Assembly (NCBI GenBank): GCA_003566475.1
Contig: PXDE01000163.1
Location: forward strand, 1-7,222
From: PVC group bacterium
GTDB lineage: Bacteria > Verrucomicrobiota > Kiritimatiellia > SS1-B-03-39 > PXDE01
Reading direction: 5' to 3'
DNA: 7,222 nucleotides
The position numbers and the translations under genes were made by a program. Below the pieces are notes generated by a model. The model did no database searches, had not been told where the DNA came from, and was given only the letters and a program-made list of their open reading frames with translations. Positions 1 through 6,941 of the stretch are shown here, in pieces; positions within the stretch are counted from its first letter, which is position 1, and each line of letters begins with the position of its first letter.

Positions 1-8
1 ACCGACCT

Positions 9-1233
9 ATGCGCATCCGACCGTTCGCCGCGATCATCCTGCTGACCGCCGCCCCCGTGCTCCATGCCCAGGACCCCGCGCCGCCGGAGGCCCCGGAAGC
101 GCCGACCGCCCTGGACTCGCTGCAGGCGCTCCACGAGTCGTACCGGCTAAAGCGGGCGGAAATGGAGGAGGCCCGGGCCGAGCTGCGGGCGGCCCCGGAC
201 CTCGCTGGTGGAGAGCGCCAGCCAGGGGTTCCGGCGGTTCGTGTCCACCCGGGGCCTCAACCTCGCCCTGGGCTTCCTCGCCTTCTGCGCGGTGTTCTTC
301 GGCAGCCGGCTGCTCATGATCCTCTACCGTCGACTCACCCGCTGCCGCCGCCGCCGGGCCTTCGCCAGCCGGGTGCTGGTGCTGGCCTACCACCTGGTCA
401 CCATCATCGCGGCGGTGGGGGCGGTCCTGGTGGTGTTCAACCTGGCCGGCGACTGGTTCCTGCTCGGGCTGACCCTGATCTTCCTGCTGGGCGTGGGCTG
501 GGCCACCATCCAGACCCTGCCCCAGCAGGTCGACGCGGTGCGGATCATGCTGAACATGGGCACGGTGCGGGAGGACCAGCGGCTGGTCTGGCAGGGGGTG
601 CCCTGGAAGGTCGAGGCCCTGGGGCTGAGCGCGCATCTGGTGAATCCCCGCCTGTCCGGGGCGGACGTGCAGGTGCCGGTGCGGTCGCTGATCGGCCTGC
701 ACTCGCGCCCGGCCGGCGAGCACGAGGCATGGTTCCCCACCGGGACCGGCGACTGGGTGCGGTTCGCCGACGGCGCGGTGGGCCGGGTGGAGTGCCAGAG
801 TCCCGAGGAGGTGCGGCTGGCCCTTCTGGGCGGCGCCCGCCGGACCCTGCCCACCCCGGTTTTCCTCGAGGCGGCCCCCACCAATCTGTCGGCCGGATTC
901 CGGATCGAGACCGTGTTCGGGGTGGACTACCGGCATCAGGCCGAGGTCACCTCGGCCATCCCCGAGGCCTTCGCGGAGGCGCTGAAACGCCGCCTGGCCG
1001 GCCTCGCCGACGCGCCGGAGCAGATCCGCGATGTGACGGTGCGGTTCCAGGGGGCGGCGGACTCCGCCCTCGAGGTGGTGGCCCTGGTCGAAGCCGACGG
1101 CGCCCTGGCCGGCCGCTACGAGCGCCTGGCCCAGGCCGTGGCCGCGACCCTGGTCGACACCTGCACCGAGAAGGGGTGGGGCATTCCCTTCCCGCAGCTC
1201 ACCGTACACCGGGGTGGCGCGGCTTCGGCCTGA
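9..1233 (+). CDS. MscS-family mechanosensitive ion channel, reading frame interrupted by a +1 shift
   Basis: Probably a small-conductance mechanosensitive channel of the inner membrane that opens under membrane tension. The first part (from ATG 9) encodes a signal peptide (MRIRPFAAIILLTAAPVLHA) and a charged helix. Near position 195 the meaningful frame changes, and the rest is open from about 151 to the TGA at 1231. Numbering from the GTG at 208: membrane helices at about 17-41, 56-78 and 82-104; two Sm-like beta segments at 121-168 and 176-229 (the second contains GDWVRFADGAVGRVE); an alpha/beta C-terminal domain from 231; and the ending GIPFPQLTVH (325-334), which matches the typical MscS C-terminal strand. 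Dropping one base near 193-196 gives about 407 residues. The ATG is 8 bases from the window edge, so an earlier start or an upstream partner gene cannot be excluded. The frame-3 ORF that runs on to 1295 is Pro/Gly/Arg-rich and is a GC-driven shadow. Family call is firm; whether the gene is intact is not. Confidence 0.8.
186..201 (+). other. Frameshift site in the mscS-like gene
   Basis: The signal-peptide frame (frame 3) makes sense up to ...EEARAELRAA. The channel frame (frame 1) makes sense from TSLVESASQGFRRF onward. Frame 1 has stops at 43-45 and 148-150, so the channel frame cannot start before 151. Removing one C from the CCCC run at 193-196 gives a continuous ...ARAELRAARTSLVESASQGF, which reads like one helix. 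This may be an assembly indel, a real inactivating mutation, or (less likely) programmed frameshifting. If translation instead starts at GTG 208, the channel would have no signal peptide. Confidence 0.7.
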
Positions 1234-1291
1234 CCCCAGCGCCGCAACCCGGGCGCTTCGTGGACCGGAAACATTTTTTCAGGATGAACGT

Positions 1292-1321
1292 TTGACAGCC
1301 CGCGCAGGTCCGGGTAATTAT
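1292..1321 (+). promoter_or_regulatory. Sigma70-type promoter candidate for the exbB operon
   Basis: A perfect -35 box TTGACA (1292-1297) is followed after 18 bases by AATTAT (1316-1321), which matches four of six positions of TATAAT, including the key second A and last T. It lies in the most AT-rich stretch of the window (1261-1320 is 50% GC by count) and about 70 bases before the exbB start. This is the only good promoter seen, and it fits transcription of the downstream operon separately from the channel gene. It is a pattern match only. Confidence 0.5.
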
Positions 1322-1354
1322 CACCACTTCCCGTAAAGAACCGGGGAAAGTGAT
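1320..1354 (+). promoter_or_regulatory. Bulged inverted repeat just after the promoter candidate
   Basis: ATCAC (1320-1324) pairs with GTGAT (1350-1354), and TTCCC (1328-1332) pairs with GGGAA (1344-1348). Between the two stems there is a small asymmetric internal loop, and the hairpin loop is 11 bases. It overlaps the expected transcription start, so it could be an operator or a 5' leader hairpin. No T-run follows, so it is not a terminator. Two 5-bp stems can arise by chance, hence low confidence. Confidence 0.25.
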
Positions 1355-1393
1355 GCTACCATCCACGGCGAAACCGGAACAGGAGAGTTTGGC

Positions 1394-2134
1394 ATGCTGA
1401 AGCGCGATGTGATGCGGAAGGCCGGGGCGGTCGCCCTGGCGGTGTCGGCGGCGGCGGTCCCGGTGCAGGCCCAGGGCCTGGGCGACGAGATCACCCATGT
1501 TTTCAACGAGCTGCGGGCGGGGGGCAACATCATGTGGGTGCTGCTGGCGCTCAGCATCGTGGCCTTGGCCTATGCGCTGGAGCGGACCCTGCGGCTGCGC
1601 CGGGACCGGGTGGTTCCCAAGGGGCTGGCCGACGAGGCCCGCGCCCTCTGGGCCGAGGGACGGCACGACGATATCCTCACCCTGTGCCAGCGCCGCGACA
1701 GCGTGCTCGCCCGGGTGATCAAGATCCTCCTCGAGTTCCGCGGCTCCCCGGTCCAGGAGGTCAAGACGGTGGCCGACGACGTGGGCACGGGCGAGCTGCG
1801 CATCCACTTCCGCCGGGCCCATCCCCTGGCCGTGATCGCCACGCTGGCCCCCCTGCTGGGCCTGCTGGGCACGGTCATCGGCATGATCACCGCCTTCCAG
1901 GACTTCCGACTCCTCGGCGAGACCGGGGATCCCAGCGTGTTCGCGGGGGCCATCTCCAAGGCGCTCATCACCACGGCCACCGGCCTGGTGGTGGCGGTTC
2001 CCTGCCTCGGCCTCTACCATTTCTTCAAGAGCAAGGCCAATGGCTTTGGCGACACCCTGGAGGCGGAGATCCGGGATCTCCTGATGGACTGGTACATGCG
2101 CAAGGGCGCGGCCGAAACGACCCCGGCCTCCTGA
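1394..2134 (+). CDS. exbB: ExbB/TolQ/MotA-family proton-channel subunit with signal peptide
   Basis: This is the core of a proton-motive-force-driven motor in the inner membrane; ExbB pentamers surround an ExbD dimer and power a transducer. The 246 residues start with a signal-peptide-like stretch (about 1-27, ending PVQAQ), as in the longer ExbB variants. Membrane helices follow at about 46-63, 145-167 and 187-210. The family signatures are clear: LLGLLGTVIGM around Thr160 and ALITTATGLVVAVP around Thr194, matching E. coli ExbB Thr148 and Thr181. The large cytoplasmic loop (about 65-140) contains AEGRHDDILTLCQRRDSVLARVI, typical of the family. The start is supported by AGGAG at 1381-1385, 8 bases before the ATG; Met7 is an alternative. 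The gene lies 19 bases before the putative transducer gene and shares an operon with exbD. Sequence alone does not separate ExbB from TolQ, but the signal peptide and the setting favour an ExbB-like label. Confidence 0.93.
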   Translation: MLKRDVMRKAGAVALAVSAAAVPVQAQGLGDEITHVFNELRAGGNIMWVLLALSIVALAYALERTLRLRRDRVVPKGLADEARALWAEGRHDDILTLCQRRDSVLARVIKILLEFRGSPVQEVKTVADDVGTGELRIHFRRAHPLAVIATLAPLLGLLGTVIGMITAFQDFRLLGETGDPSVFAGAISKALITTATGLVVAVPCLGLYHFFKSKANGFGDTLEAEIRDLLMDWYMRKGAAETTPAS

Positions 2135-2153
2135 GCCGTCCCCGGGACCGGCC

Positions 2154-3680
2154 ATGCAGCTTCCGCATCTCCATGCCGACGATCCGGCCGACGCCGCGGC
2201 CGCCGCCATCGCCCGGGCCGCCCGCCGGGCCCGGGCCATGCGGCACGTCCGGCGGTTCTTCATCGTGTCTGGCGTCCTCCACCTGGCCTTCTTCCTGGCC
2301 CTGGCCATCAGCGAGGACTTCCGGAAGCTGGTGTTCGGCGATCCCGACGCGGAGCGGGTGGAGTTCGACGCCCGGCGGTCGGACATCCAGCGGGCCATGG
2401 AGACCCTGCTGCGCATCCAGCGCGAGCGGCTGGGGCGGACCAGCCAGGCCATGGTCGAGATCCACCAGCGGATGGACGAGATCCAGGCCCACAAGACGGC
2501 CCGGCTGCGCATGCTCGACATGGAGCGCCAGGCCCGGATCGAGGCCGGGATCTACCCCACCCCGGAGCGCCCCGACCGCAACGCGGTGTTCAGCCCGCTG
2601 GTCGACATGGAACCCGAGCCGTTCGAGCCGGCCGAGCCGCCGGATGTCGAGGCCCTGGACGTGGTGGAGCTGTTCCGCTGGCACCAGCCCATGGAGGAGC
2701 GGATCGGCCGGATCTACGAGCGGTTCCGGGCCCTCCAGCTCGCCGAGCACCCCGAGGAGCCCATCCCCCTCAGCCGGGCCGTGCTCAGCACCCGGCTGGC
2801 CATGCCCACCCGCCGCGACATCGATCCCGACAAGCTCGACATGGACATCGACACCGCCCTCGACGGCCGCCTCGCGGCCTTCCGGCGGGAGCTCAACGAG
2901 ACCTATCTCGAGGCCGAGAACATGGTGGCCAACACCCGGCGCTGGCTGGAACTGGTGGCCGCCCTGGAGGCCCAGATGGACACCGGGTTCGGGGAGGTCT
3001 ACGACATGATCCCCCCACCCGTCCCCTACTACGGCCACTACCTCGACCCCCGGCGCCTGCGCCAGGTCAGCCTCCAGCGGATCATCAATCCGCCGGTGGC
3101 CCTGGGCAACCAGATCGCGGCCGAGCAGGGGCTCCGGGAGGGGGAGTGGATGAGCATCGACCGATGGTACTACGTGGGCCCCTTCGGCCATCCGGGGGCG
3201 GAGCGCCGGCTCGACCAGCTCGACCGCGTGTACCCCCCGGAGGTCAGTGTGGATCTCGACGCCACCTACGAGGGCAAGGACGGGCGGCGGATCGGCTGGA
3301 AATACCGCCGGGTGGACGAGACCTGGCTGGAGCGGGGCCTCCGGATCGAGCCGTTCCTGGCCGATAACGAGGCCTATGCCATCTGGTACTTCTGGACCCA
3401 GATCCGCTCCGACCGCGACCAGACCGTGCTGGCCAGCTTCGCCAGCGACGACTTCGGGGTGGCCTGGGTCAACGGCCAGCGCGTGTGGACCAGCCCCCCC
3501 GAGCAGCAGCCCTGGGTTCCCTTCACCGCCCACAGCTTCGCCCCCGTGGAGCTGAAGGAGGGGATCAACGAGATCCTGTTCAAGCTCGAGAACGCCCCTG
3601 GGACCACCGGATTCTCGGTGATCCTGATGACCCACCAGGACGACGGCCTGATCGAGGCCGTGCGCCAGATGGCCCGCTAA
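2154..3680 (+). CDS. Putative TonB/TolA-like energy transducer with C-terminal jelly-roll domain
   Basis: There is no named family I can assign over the full 508 residues. Visible parts: an Arg-rich cytoplasmic N-terminus (1-34); one membrane helix (about 35-53, FFIVSGVLHLAFFLALAI) with Ser39-x-x-x-His43, the pattern conserved in TonB (Ser16/His20) and TolA (SAVLH), where it contacts ExbB/TolQ; long charged, probably coiled-coil helix (about 62-132); a Pro/Glu-rich linker (about 134-170); a second helical part (about 180-280); and a beta domain (about 334-492) with WYYVGPF (338-344), ASFASDDFGVAWVNGQRVW (427-445) and LKEGINEILFKLEN. That last pattern is known from jelly-roll, carbohydrate-binding-like modules of many secreted proteins. 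No TonB C-terminal domain is seen. The location between exbB and exbD, with gaps of 19 and 16 bases, supports the transducer role. The inferred topology is N-in with the bulk in the periplasm. No clear Shine-Dalgarno precedes the ATG, so translation may be coupled to exbB. The transducer role is inferred; the gene itself is certain. Confidence 0.75.
   Translation: MQLPHLHADDPADAAAAAIARAARRARAMRHVRRFFIVSGVLHLAFFLALAISEDFRKLVFGDPDAERVEFDARRSDIQRAMETLLRIQRERLGRTSQAMVEIHQRMDEIQAHKTARLRMLDMERQARIEAGIYPTPERPDRNAVFSPLVDMEPEPFEPAEPPDVEALDVVELFRWHQPMEERIGRIYERFRALQLAEHPEEPIPLSRAVLSTRLAMPTRRDIDPDKLDMDIDTALDGRLAAFRRELNETYLEAENMVANTRRWLELVAALEAQMDTGFGEVYDMIPPPVPYYGHYLDPRRLRQVSLQRIINPPVALGNQIAAEQGLREGEWMSIDRWYYVGPFGHPGAERRLDQLDRVYPPEVSVDLDATYEGKDGRRIGWKYRRVDETWLERGLRIEPFLADNEAYAIWYFWTQIRSDRDQTVLASFASDDFGVAWVNGQRVWTSPPEQQPWVPFTAHSFAPVELKEGINEILFKLENAPGTTGFSVILMTHQDDGLIEAVRQMAR
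2256..2312 (+). other. TonB/TolA-like transmembrane anchor with S-x-x-x-H motif
   Basis: These bases encode the only membrane helix of the putative transducer. The Ser codon is at 2268-2270 and the His codon at 2280-2282, four residues apart on one helix face. Known TolA (IISAVLHVILFAALIW) and this helix (IVSGVLHLAFFLALAI) are strikingly alike over the same span. In TonB and TolA these two residues are required for coupling to the ExbB/TolQ proton channel. Confidence 0.65.
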
Positions 3681-3696
3681 GCGAGGAGTCCCCGAT

Positions 3697-4164
3697 ATGA
3701 TCAGACGCGACGACGACGACCGCGATTCCGACGTGCAGATGACCCCCATGATCGACATGGTGTTCCTGCTGCTGATCTTCTTCCTGGTGACGGCCAGCCT
3801 CAAGAAGCCGCACAAGGAGCTGCCCATCGAGCTGCCCCAGGCCACCGCCGCCCGCGACGCCCGCTACCAGGACGAGCTGGTCATCACGGTGACCGCCGAG
3901 GGCGAGCGCTATCTGGACGACGGCCGCCAGCACCGCAACCAGGCCCCGGTGTCCCGCGAGGACATGATCACCGTGCTCGCCCAGACCGCCCAGGAGAACC
4001 AGCAGCGGGAGGTCCAGGGCGAGGTGCCGATCGCCATCCGGCTCGATATCGACCGCCGGGTGCGCTACTACCACCTCATGGACATCGCCGACACCCTGGA
4101 GCTGCACGGCCTCCGCGAGGTCCAGCTCCGCAGCGCCCACGGCGTCCACGACGAGGTCCACTAG
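3697..4164 (+). CDS. exbD: ExbD/TolR-family biopolymer transport subunit
   Basis: This is the proton-relaying partner of the ExbB-like protein. The 155 residues (normal family length) consist of an acidic cytoplasmic N-terminus (RRDDDDRDSD), one membrane helix (about 18-34) with the signature VQMTPMIDMVFLLLIFFLV, and a periplasmic domain. Asp20 matches the essential ExbD Asp25 / TolR Asp23, so the motor should be active. The periplasmic part ends with the usual fold, IAIRLDIDRRVRYYHLMDIADTLELHGLREVQL being the characteristic stretch at 112-144 (written here only by its ends: IAIRLD...EVQL). GAGGAG at 3683-3688 lies 8 bases before the ATG and supports the start. It follows the transducer gene by 16 bases and precedes the HEAT lipoprotein by 7. 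Confidence 0.94.
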   Translation: MIRRDDDDRDSDVQMTPMIDMVFLLLIFFLVTASLKKPHKELPIELPQATAARDARYQDELVITVTAEGERYLDDGRQHRNQAPVSREDMITVLAQTAQENQQREVQGEVPIAIRLDIDRRVRYYHLMDIADTLELHGLREVQLRSAHGVHDEVH

Positions 4165-4171
4165 ACGGCCC

Positions 4172-6745
4172 ATGTCCGCCGCCCGCCGCATCGGGATCCC
4201 GTCCGCCTCCGTCCTGGCCGCCGTCCTGCTGGGGGCGGCCTGCGCCCCCGCCCCGGAGCCGCCGGCCCCGGCCGACGCGGCGGCCGCCTCGCACGTGGTC
4301 ATGCTCCGCGACGGGGACTTCCCGGAACGGGAGGCCGCCGCCCTCGCTCTGGCCCGCGACCCCGACCCGGCCGCCGTCCCCGCCCTGGCCCAGGCCGCCC
4401 GCACCGACCACCAGAGCCGGGTGCGGATCGCCGCCGTGCGGGCCCTGGCCGCCCACGACCATCCCCTGGTCGAGCCCACCCTCATCGCCCTCGCCGAGGA
4501 CCGCCACGAGCAGGTCCGCCTGGCCGTATGCCAGGTGCTGGGGGCCCAGGGGTCGCCCGAGGCCGCCCAGGCCCTGGTCCGGCGCCTCGACGACGACCGG
4601 TCCCCGTCCGTCCGGTTCAGCGCCCTCGCCGCCCTGGGGGGCATGGGCGAGGTCGCCGCCCCCATCCTGCGGGACCGCTTCGAGGCGGCCGACCCGGCCG
4701 GCCAGCGGATGATCCTCCGCGCCCTCGCCCGGGAGCCCCGGCCCGAGCACGCCGACCTGTTTCTAGCCGCGCTCGGGGCCGACCACGGGGAAGCCCGGAG
4801 CACCGCCGCCGAAGCCCTGGCCCGGATCGGCGACACCCGGGCCATCCCCAGGCTCGCCGCGCTCATCCGCGAGCCCATGGGCGACGCCGACACGGCCACG
4901 TTCGACCAGCGGCTCGAGCAGCGGCCGACCTCGCGCGACCTTCAGGACATCGAGAAGCTCCTCGACGAGGATCTCCGCCGCCGGGGCGCAGGCGGCCGAC
5001 CGAACCAGCACGGCTGGCTGTACCGCAGTCCCGACGCCCCGCTCCAGCAGTTCCGGCGCCTGGTCGGCATTCAGCGCGGCGAGTTCGCCCAGGCCACCCG
5101 CGAGGCCGCCGCCCTCGCCCTCCTCCGGCTGGACGCTCCGGAGGCCATGGACACCCTGGCCGACCTCCTCGCCGACGAGGACCGAGACGTCGCCGCCGCC
5201 GCCCGCCACGCCTTCGGCCGCCTCGACGACGACCAGGTGGACCGCCTCCACCGCCTGGTCCGCGATGCCGGAAGCCCCGCGTCGGCCCGGATCCGGGCCC
5301 TCGATCTGCTGATCGCCCGGGCCGAGGCCCGCGAGCAGGCGGCGGGTCCTGGCTGGGGACAGACCCTGGCCGCCGCTCTGGGCGCCGCCGTCGAGACCCA
5401 CGACCGGCAGGATGGCCTCCCCGCCCGGCTTCGGGACGATCTGGCCGCCCTGCTCGACGACCGCGACGCGGCGGTCCGGCTCCACGCCGCCAATCTCCTG
5501 GCCGCCCGCGGCGACCCCGAAGCCGGCCCCGCCCTGACCCGGTTCCTGCGCGACGGCGACGAGGCGACCCGCATCCGGGCCATCGACGCGGTGGGGGCGC
5601 TTCGGCATGCCCCGGCGGTCCCCGCCCTCATCGAGCTCGCCGGTCGCGGCGCCACCAACCAGCGCCGTCGGGCCATCCAGGCTCTGGGGACCATCGGCGA
5701 TCCGGCGGCGGTGGACGCTCTCCTGCCCCTGATCCGCGAGGAGGGCGACCTCCGGGTTCCCGCCATCCAGGCCCTGGGCCAGATCGGCCACGAGCGCGCC
5801 GCCGGCCCCCTGCTCGACCTGTTCACCTCCCTGGAGCCCCGCGCCTCCCCCTACCACGACACCATGCGGGCCCTGGGCCAGGTCGGGGCCCGCGACGCGG
5901 TGCCCGCGCTGATCGGGGTGGTGAACGCCTACGGCCATTTCGTGGACGTGCGCGAGGCCATCAGCGCCCTCGGCCTGATCGGCGACTCCGCCGCCGTCGG
6001 CCCCATCTCCGAAGCCCTGCTCAAGCGTCCGCTCCGGCTCCGCCATGGGGCCGACCAGGTGGCCGACGCCCATGGCATCCCCGCCCTGGTCCGGCTGGGC
6101 GGGCCCCGGGCCATCGACACCCTCCGCCGGATGGGGGCCCGCCGGGGACCGGAATATTCGCCCAGCACCGCCATCGCCGCCATCCGGGCTCTGGGCGGCA
6201 TCGAGGACCGGCGGGCCGCCGAGGCCCTGGTGTCGCTTCTGGCCGATCCCGAGATCGACATTTCGGTCAAGGAAACCGCCGTCGCCCCGGCCCTGATGCA
6301 GTCGGGGGACCGGGCGGTGGGGTCGCTGCGGCGGCTCCTGCGCGACGCCCCCGCGCTGGATGACGAAGGCGCGTCCGATCCCGGCGTCCATGCGGCGGAG
6401 CTGCTGGCCTACATCGGCGGCGAGGGACTGGCCGCGCTCCTCGCCGAGACCGGTCGCGACATCCCCCGACACGTGCTCGGACGGGTCATCGAGGGCCTGG
6501 GCCGCTCGGACGAGCCCGAGGCGGTGGCCGCGCTGGGCCGGCTCATCGGCCACGACGACGCCGAGGTGCGGCAGTGGGCGGTGGTCGCGCTCGGCCGGGG
6601 CGGCGCCCCTGGATCCGAGGCGCTCCTCCGCGAGGCCTCCAAGTCCGACGACGCCGACGTCCGCACGTGGGCCGAGTGGGGGCTGGAGCGCCGGACCGAC
6701 CGGGCCCAGGCCCCCGTCCCCGAACCCCAGGAAGCCACCCCATGA
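4172..6745 (+). CDS. Large HEAT/PBS-repeat lipoprotein
   Basis: The 857-residue product begins with a lipoprotein signal sequence (VLAAVLLGAAC, Cys24 as the lipidated residue; Gly at -3 is allowed but not ideal) and a Pro/Ala linker (25-40). Nearly all the rest is HEAT-like repeats of the PBS-lyase type, about twenty units of about 31 residues, e.g. QVRLAVCQVLGAQGSPEAAQ and RRAIQALGTIGDPAAVDALL. Such solenoids bind proteins; nothing catalytic is seen. A non-repeat insertion at about 234-305, charged and with GGRPNQHGWLYRSPD, interrupts the solenoid. A less regular stretch lies at about 388-420. The protein should be tethered to the inner or outer membrane and face the periplasm. It starts 7 bases after exbD, with only GAGG at 4153-4156 upstream (too far for a normal site), suggesting translational coupling. 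A scaffold or receptor for the neighbouring transducer is a reasonable guess, not shown. PBS lyase activity on bilins is not implied. Confidence 0.88.
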   Translation: MSAARRIGIPSASVLAAVLLGAACAPAPEPPAPADAAAASHVVMLRDGDFPEREAAALALARDPDPAAVPALAQAARTDHQSRVRIAAVRALAAHDHPLVEPTLIALAEDRHEQVRLAVCQVLGAQGSPEAAQALVRRLDDDRSPSVRFSALAALGGMGEVAAPILRDRFEAADPAGQRMILRALAREPRPEHADLFLAALGADHGEARSTAAEALARIGDTRAIPRLAALIREPMGDADTATFDQRLEQRPTSRDLQDIEKLLDEDLRRRGAGGRPNQHGWLYRSPDAPLQQFRRLVGIQRGEFAQATREAAALALLRLDAPEAMDTLADLLADEDRDVAAAARHAFGRLDDDQVDRLHRLVRDAGSPASARIRALDLLIARAEAREQAAGPGWGQTLAAALGAAVETHDRQDGLPARLRDDLAALLDDRDAAVRLHAANLLAARGDPEAGPALTRFLRDGDEATRIRAIDAVGALRHAPAVPALIELAGRGATNQRRRAIQALGTIGDPAAVDALLPLIREEGDLRVPAIQALGQIGHERAAGPLLDLFTSLEPRASPYHDTMRALGQVGARDAVPALIGVVNAYGHFVDVREAISALGLIGDSAAVGPISEALLKRPLRLRHGADQVADAHGIPALVRLGGPRAIDTLRRMGARRGPEYSPSTAIAAIRALGGIEDRRAAEALVSLLADPEIDISVKETAVAPALMQSGDRAVGSLRRLLRDAPALDDEGASDPGVHAAELLAYIGGEGLAALLAETGRDIPRHVLGRVIEGLGRSDEPEAVAALGRLIGHDDAEVRQWAVVALGRGGAPGSEALLREASKSDDADVRTWAEWGLERRTDRAQAPVPEPQEATP
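4871..5086 (+). other. Non-repeat insertion inside the HEAT solenoid
   Basis: These bases encode about residues 234-305 of the HEAT lipoprotein. The regular Ala/Leu repeat pattern stops after RAIPRLAALIREP and resumes at ATREAAALALLRLD. In between are charged, poorly periodic residues with a PNQHGWLYRSPD loop. It may form a binding loop projecting from the solenoid. No known domain is recognised. Confidence 0.45.
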
Positions 6746-6856
6746 ACGCCTTCGCCACCGCATCGGAGAGCCGCGAATGCTCCCAGCACGCCGGGCCGCC
6801 GCACCCGAACGGATCGCAGAGGTCACGGAGGTTTCCTGGATTCGCGGAGAAAGGTA

Positions 6857-6879
6857 GTCCGCTGTCTGCGACAGCGGAC
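6857..6879. repeat. Perfect inverted repeat, 10-bp stem with 3-base loop
   Basis: GTCCGCTGTC (6857-6866) and GACAGCGGAC (6870-6879) are exact reverse complements around TGC. The stem is GC-rich and would be very stable as RNA or as extruded DNA. No T-run follows on the + strand and no A-run precedes it, so a classical intrinsic terminator is not supported in either direction. A REP-like element, an mRNA-stabilising 3' hairpin for the operon, or part of a dispersed repeat are possible. Confidence 0.75.
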
Positions 6880-6884
6880 CCGAC

Positions 6885-6898
6885 GCGGAAGGTTCCGC
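6885..6898. repeat. Short palindrome GCGGAA-GG-TTCCGC
   Basis: GCGGAA (6885-6890) and TTCCGC (6893-6898) are exact inverted copies separated by GG. It lies 5 bases after the 10-bp-stem hairpin, so the two form a paired-hairpin arrangement. It could be a protein-binding site or a second arm of the same repeat element. Confidence 0.45.
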
Positions 6899-6915
6899 AG
6901 GAGGCGCGGAGATTC

Positions 6916-6941
6916 GCGGCGGAGGGCGGCGGAGGGCGGCG
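6916..6941 (+). repeat. 10-bp tandem repeat, unit GGAGGGCGGC, about 2.6 copies
   Basis: Exact period-10 sequence runs over 26 bases, with full units at 6921-6930 and 6931-6940. The purine-rich units include GGAGG words, and the last one sits 7 bases before a GTG at 6944, so one copy could act as a Shine-Dalgarno. Copy-number slippage here is plausible. Confidence 0.6.

Noticed and set aside
1234..1279. Intrinsic terminator ending in the T6 run at 1274-1279, after the channel gene
   Set aside because: Only 4-base CCGG self-pairing is available upstream and it is not adjacent to the T-run, so the stem is too weak to call.
9..1295. A single 428-residue protein in frame 3 from ATG 9
   Set aside because: After about residue 65 it becomes Gly/Pro/Arg-rich with no domains, while frame 1 encodes a clear MscS channel over the same bases.
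2025..3845. 606-residue open frame on the - strand across the transducer gene and the start of exbD
   Set aside because: It is low-complexity antisense and overlaps two well-supported + strand genes.
4763..6826. 687-residue open frame on the - strand across the HEAT gene
   Set aside because: Its composition (Gly/Gln/Asp/His-rich, no domains) is that of the antisense of a GC-rich gene; the + strand HEAT repeats are unmistakable.
6857..6879. Intrinsic terminator at the 10-bp hairpin
   Set aside because: There is no T-run after it on either strand; kept as an inverted repeat instead.
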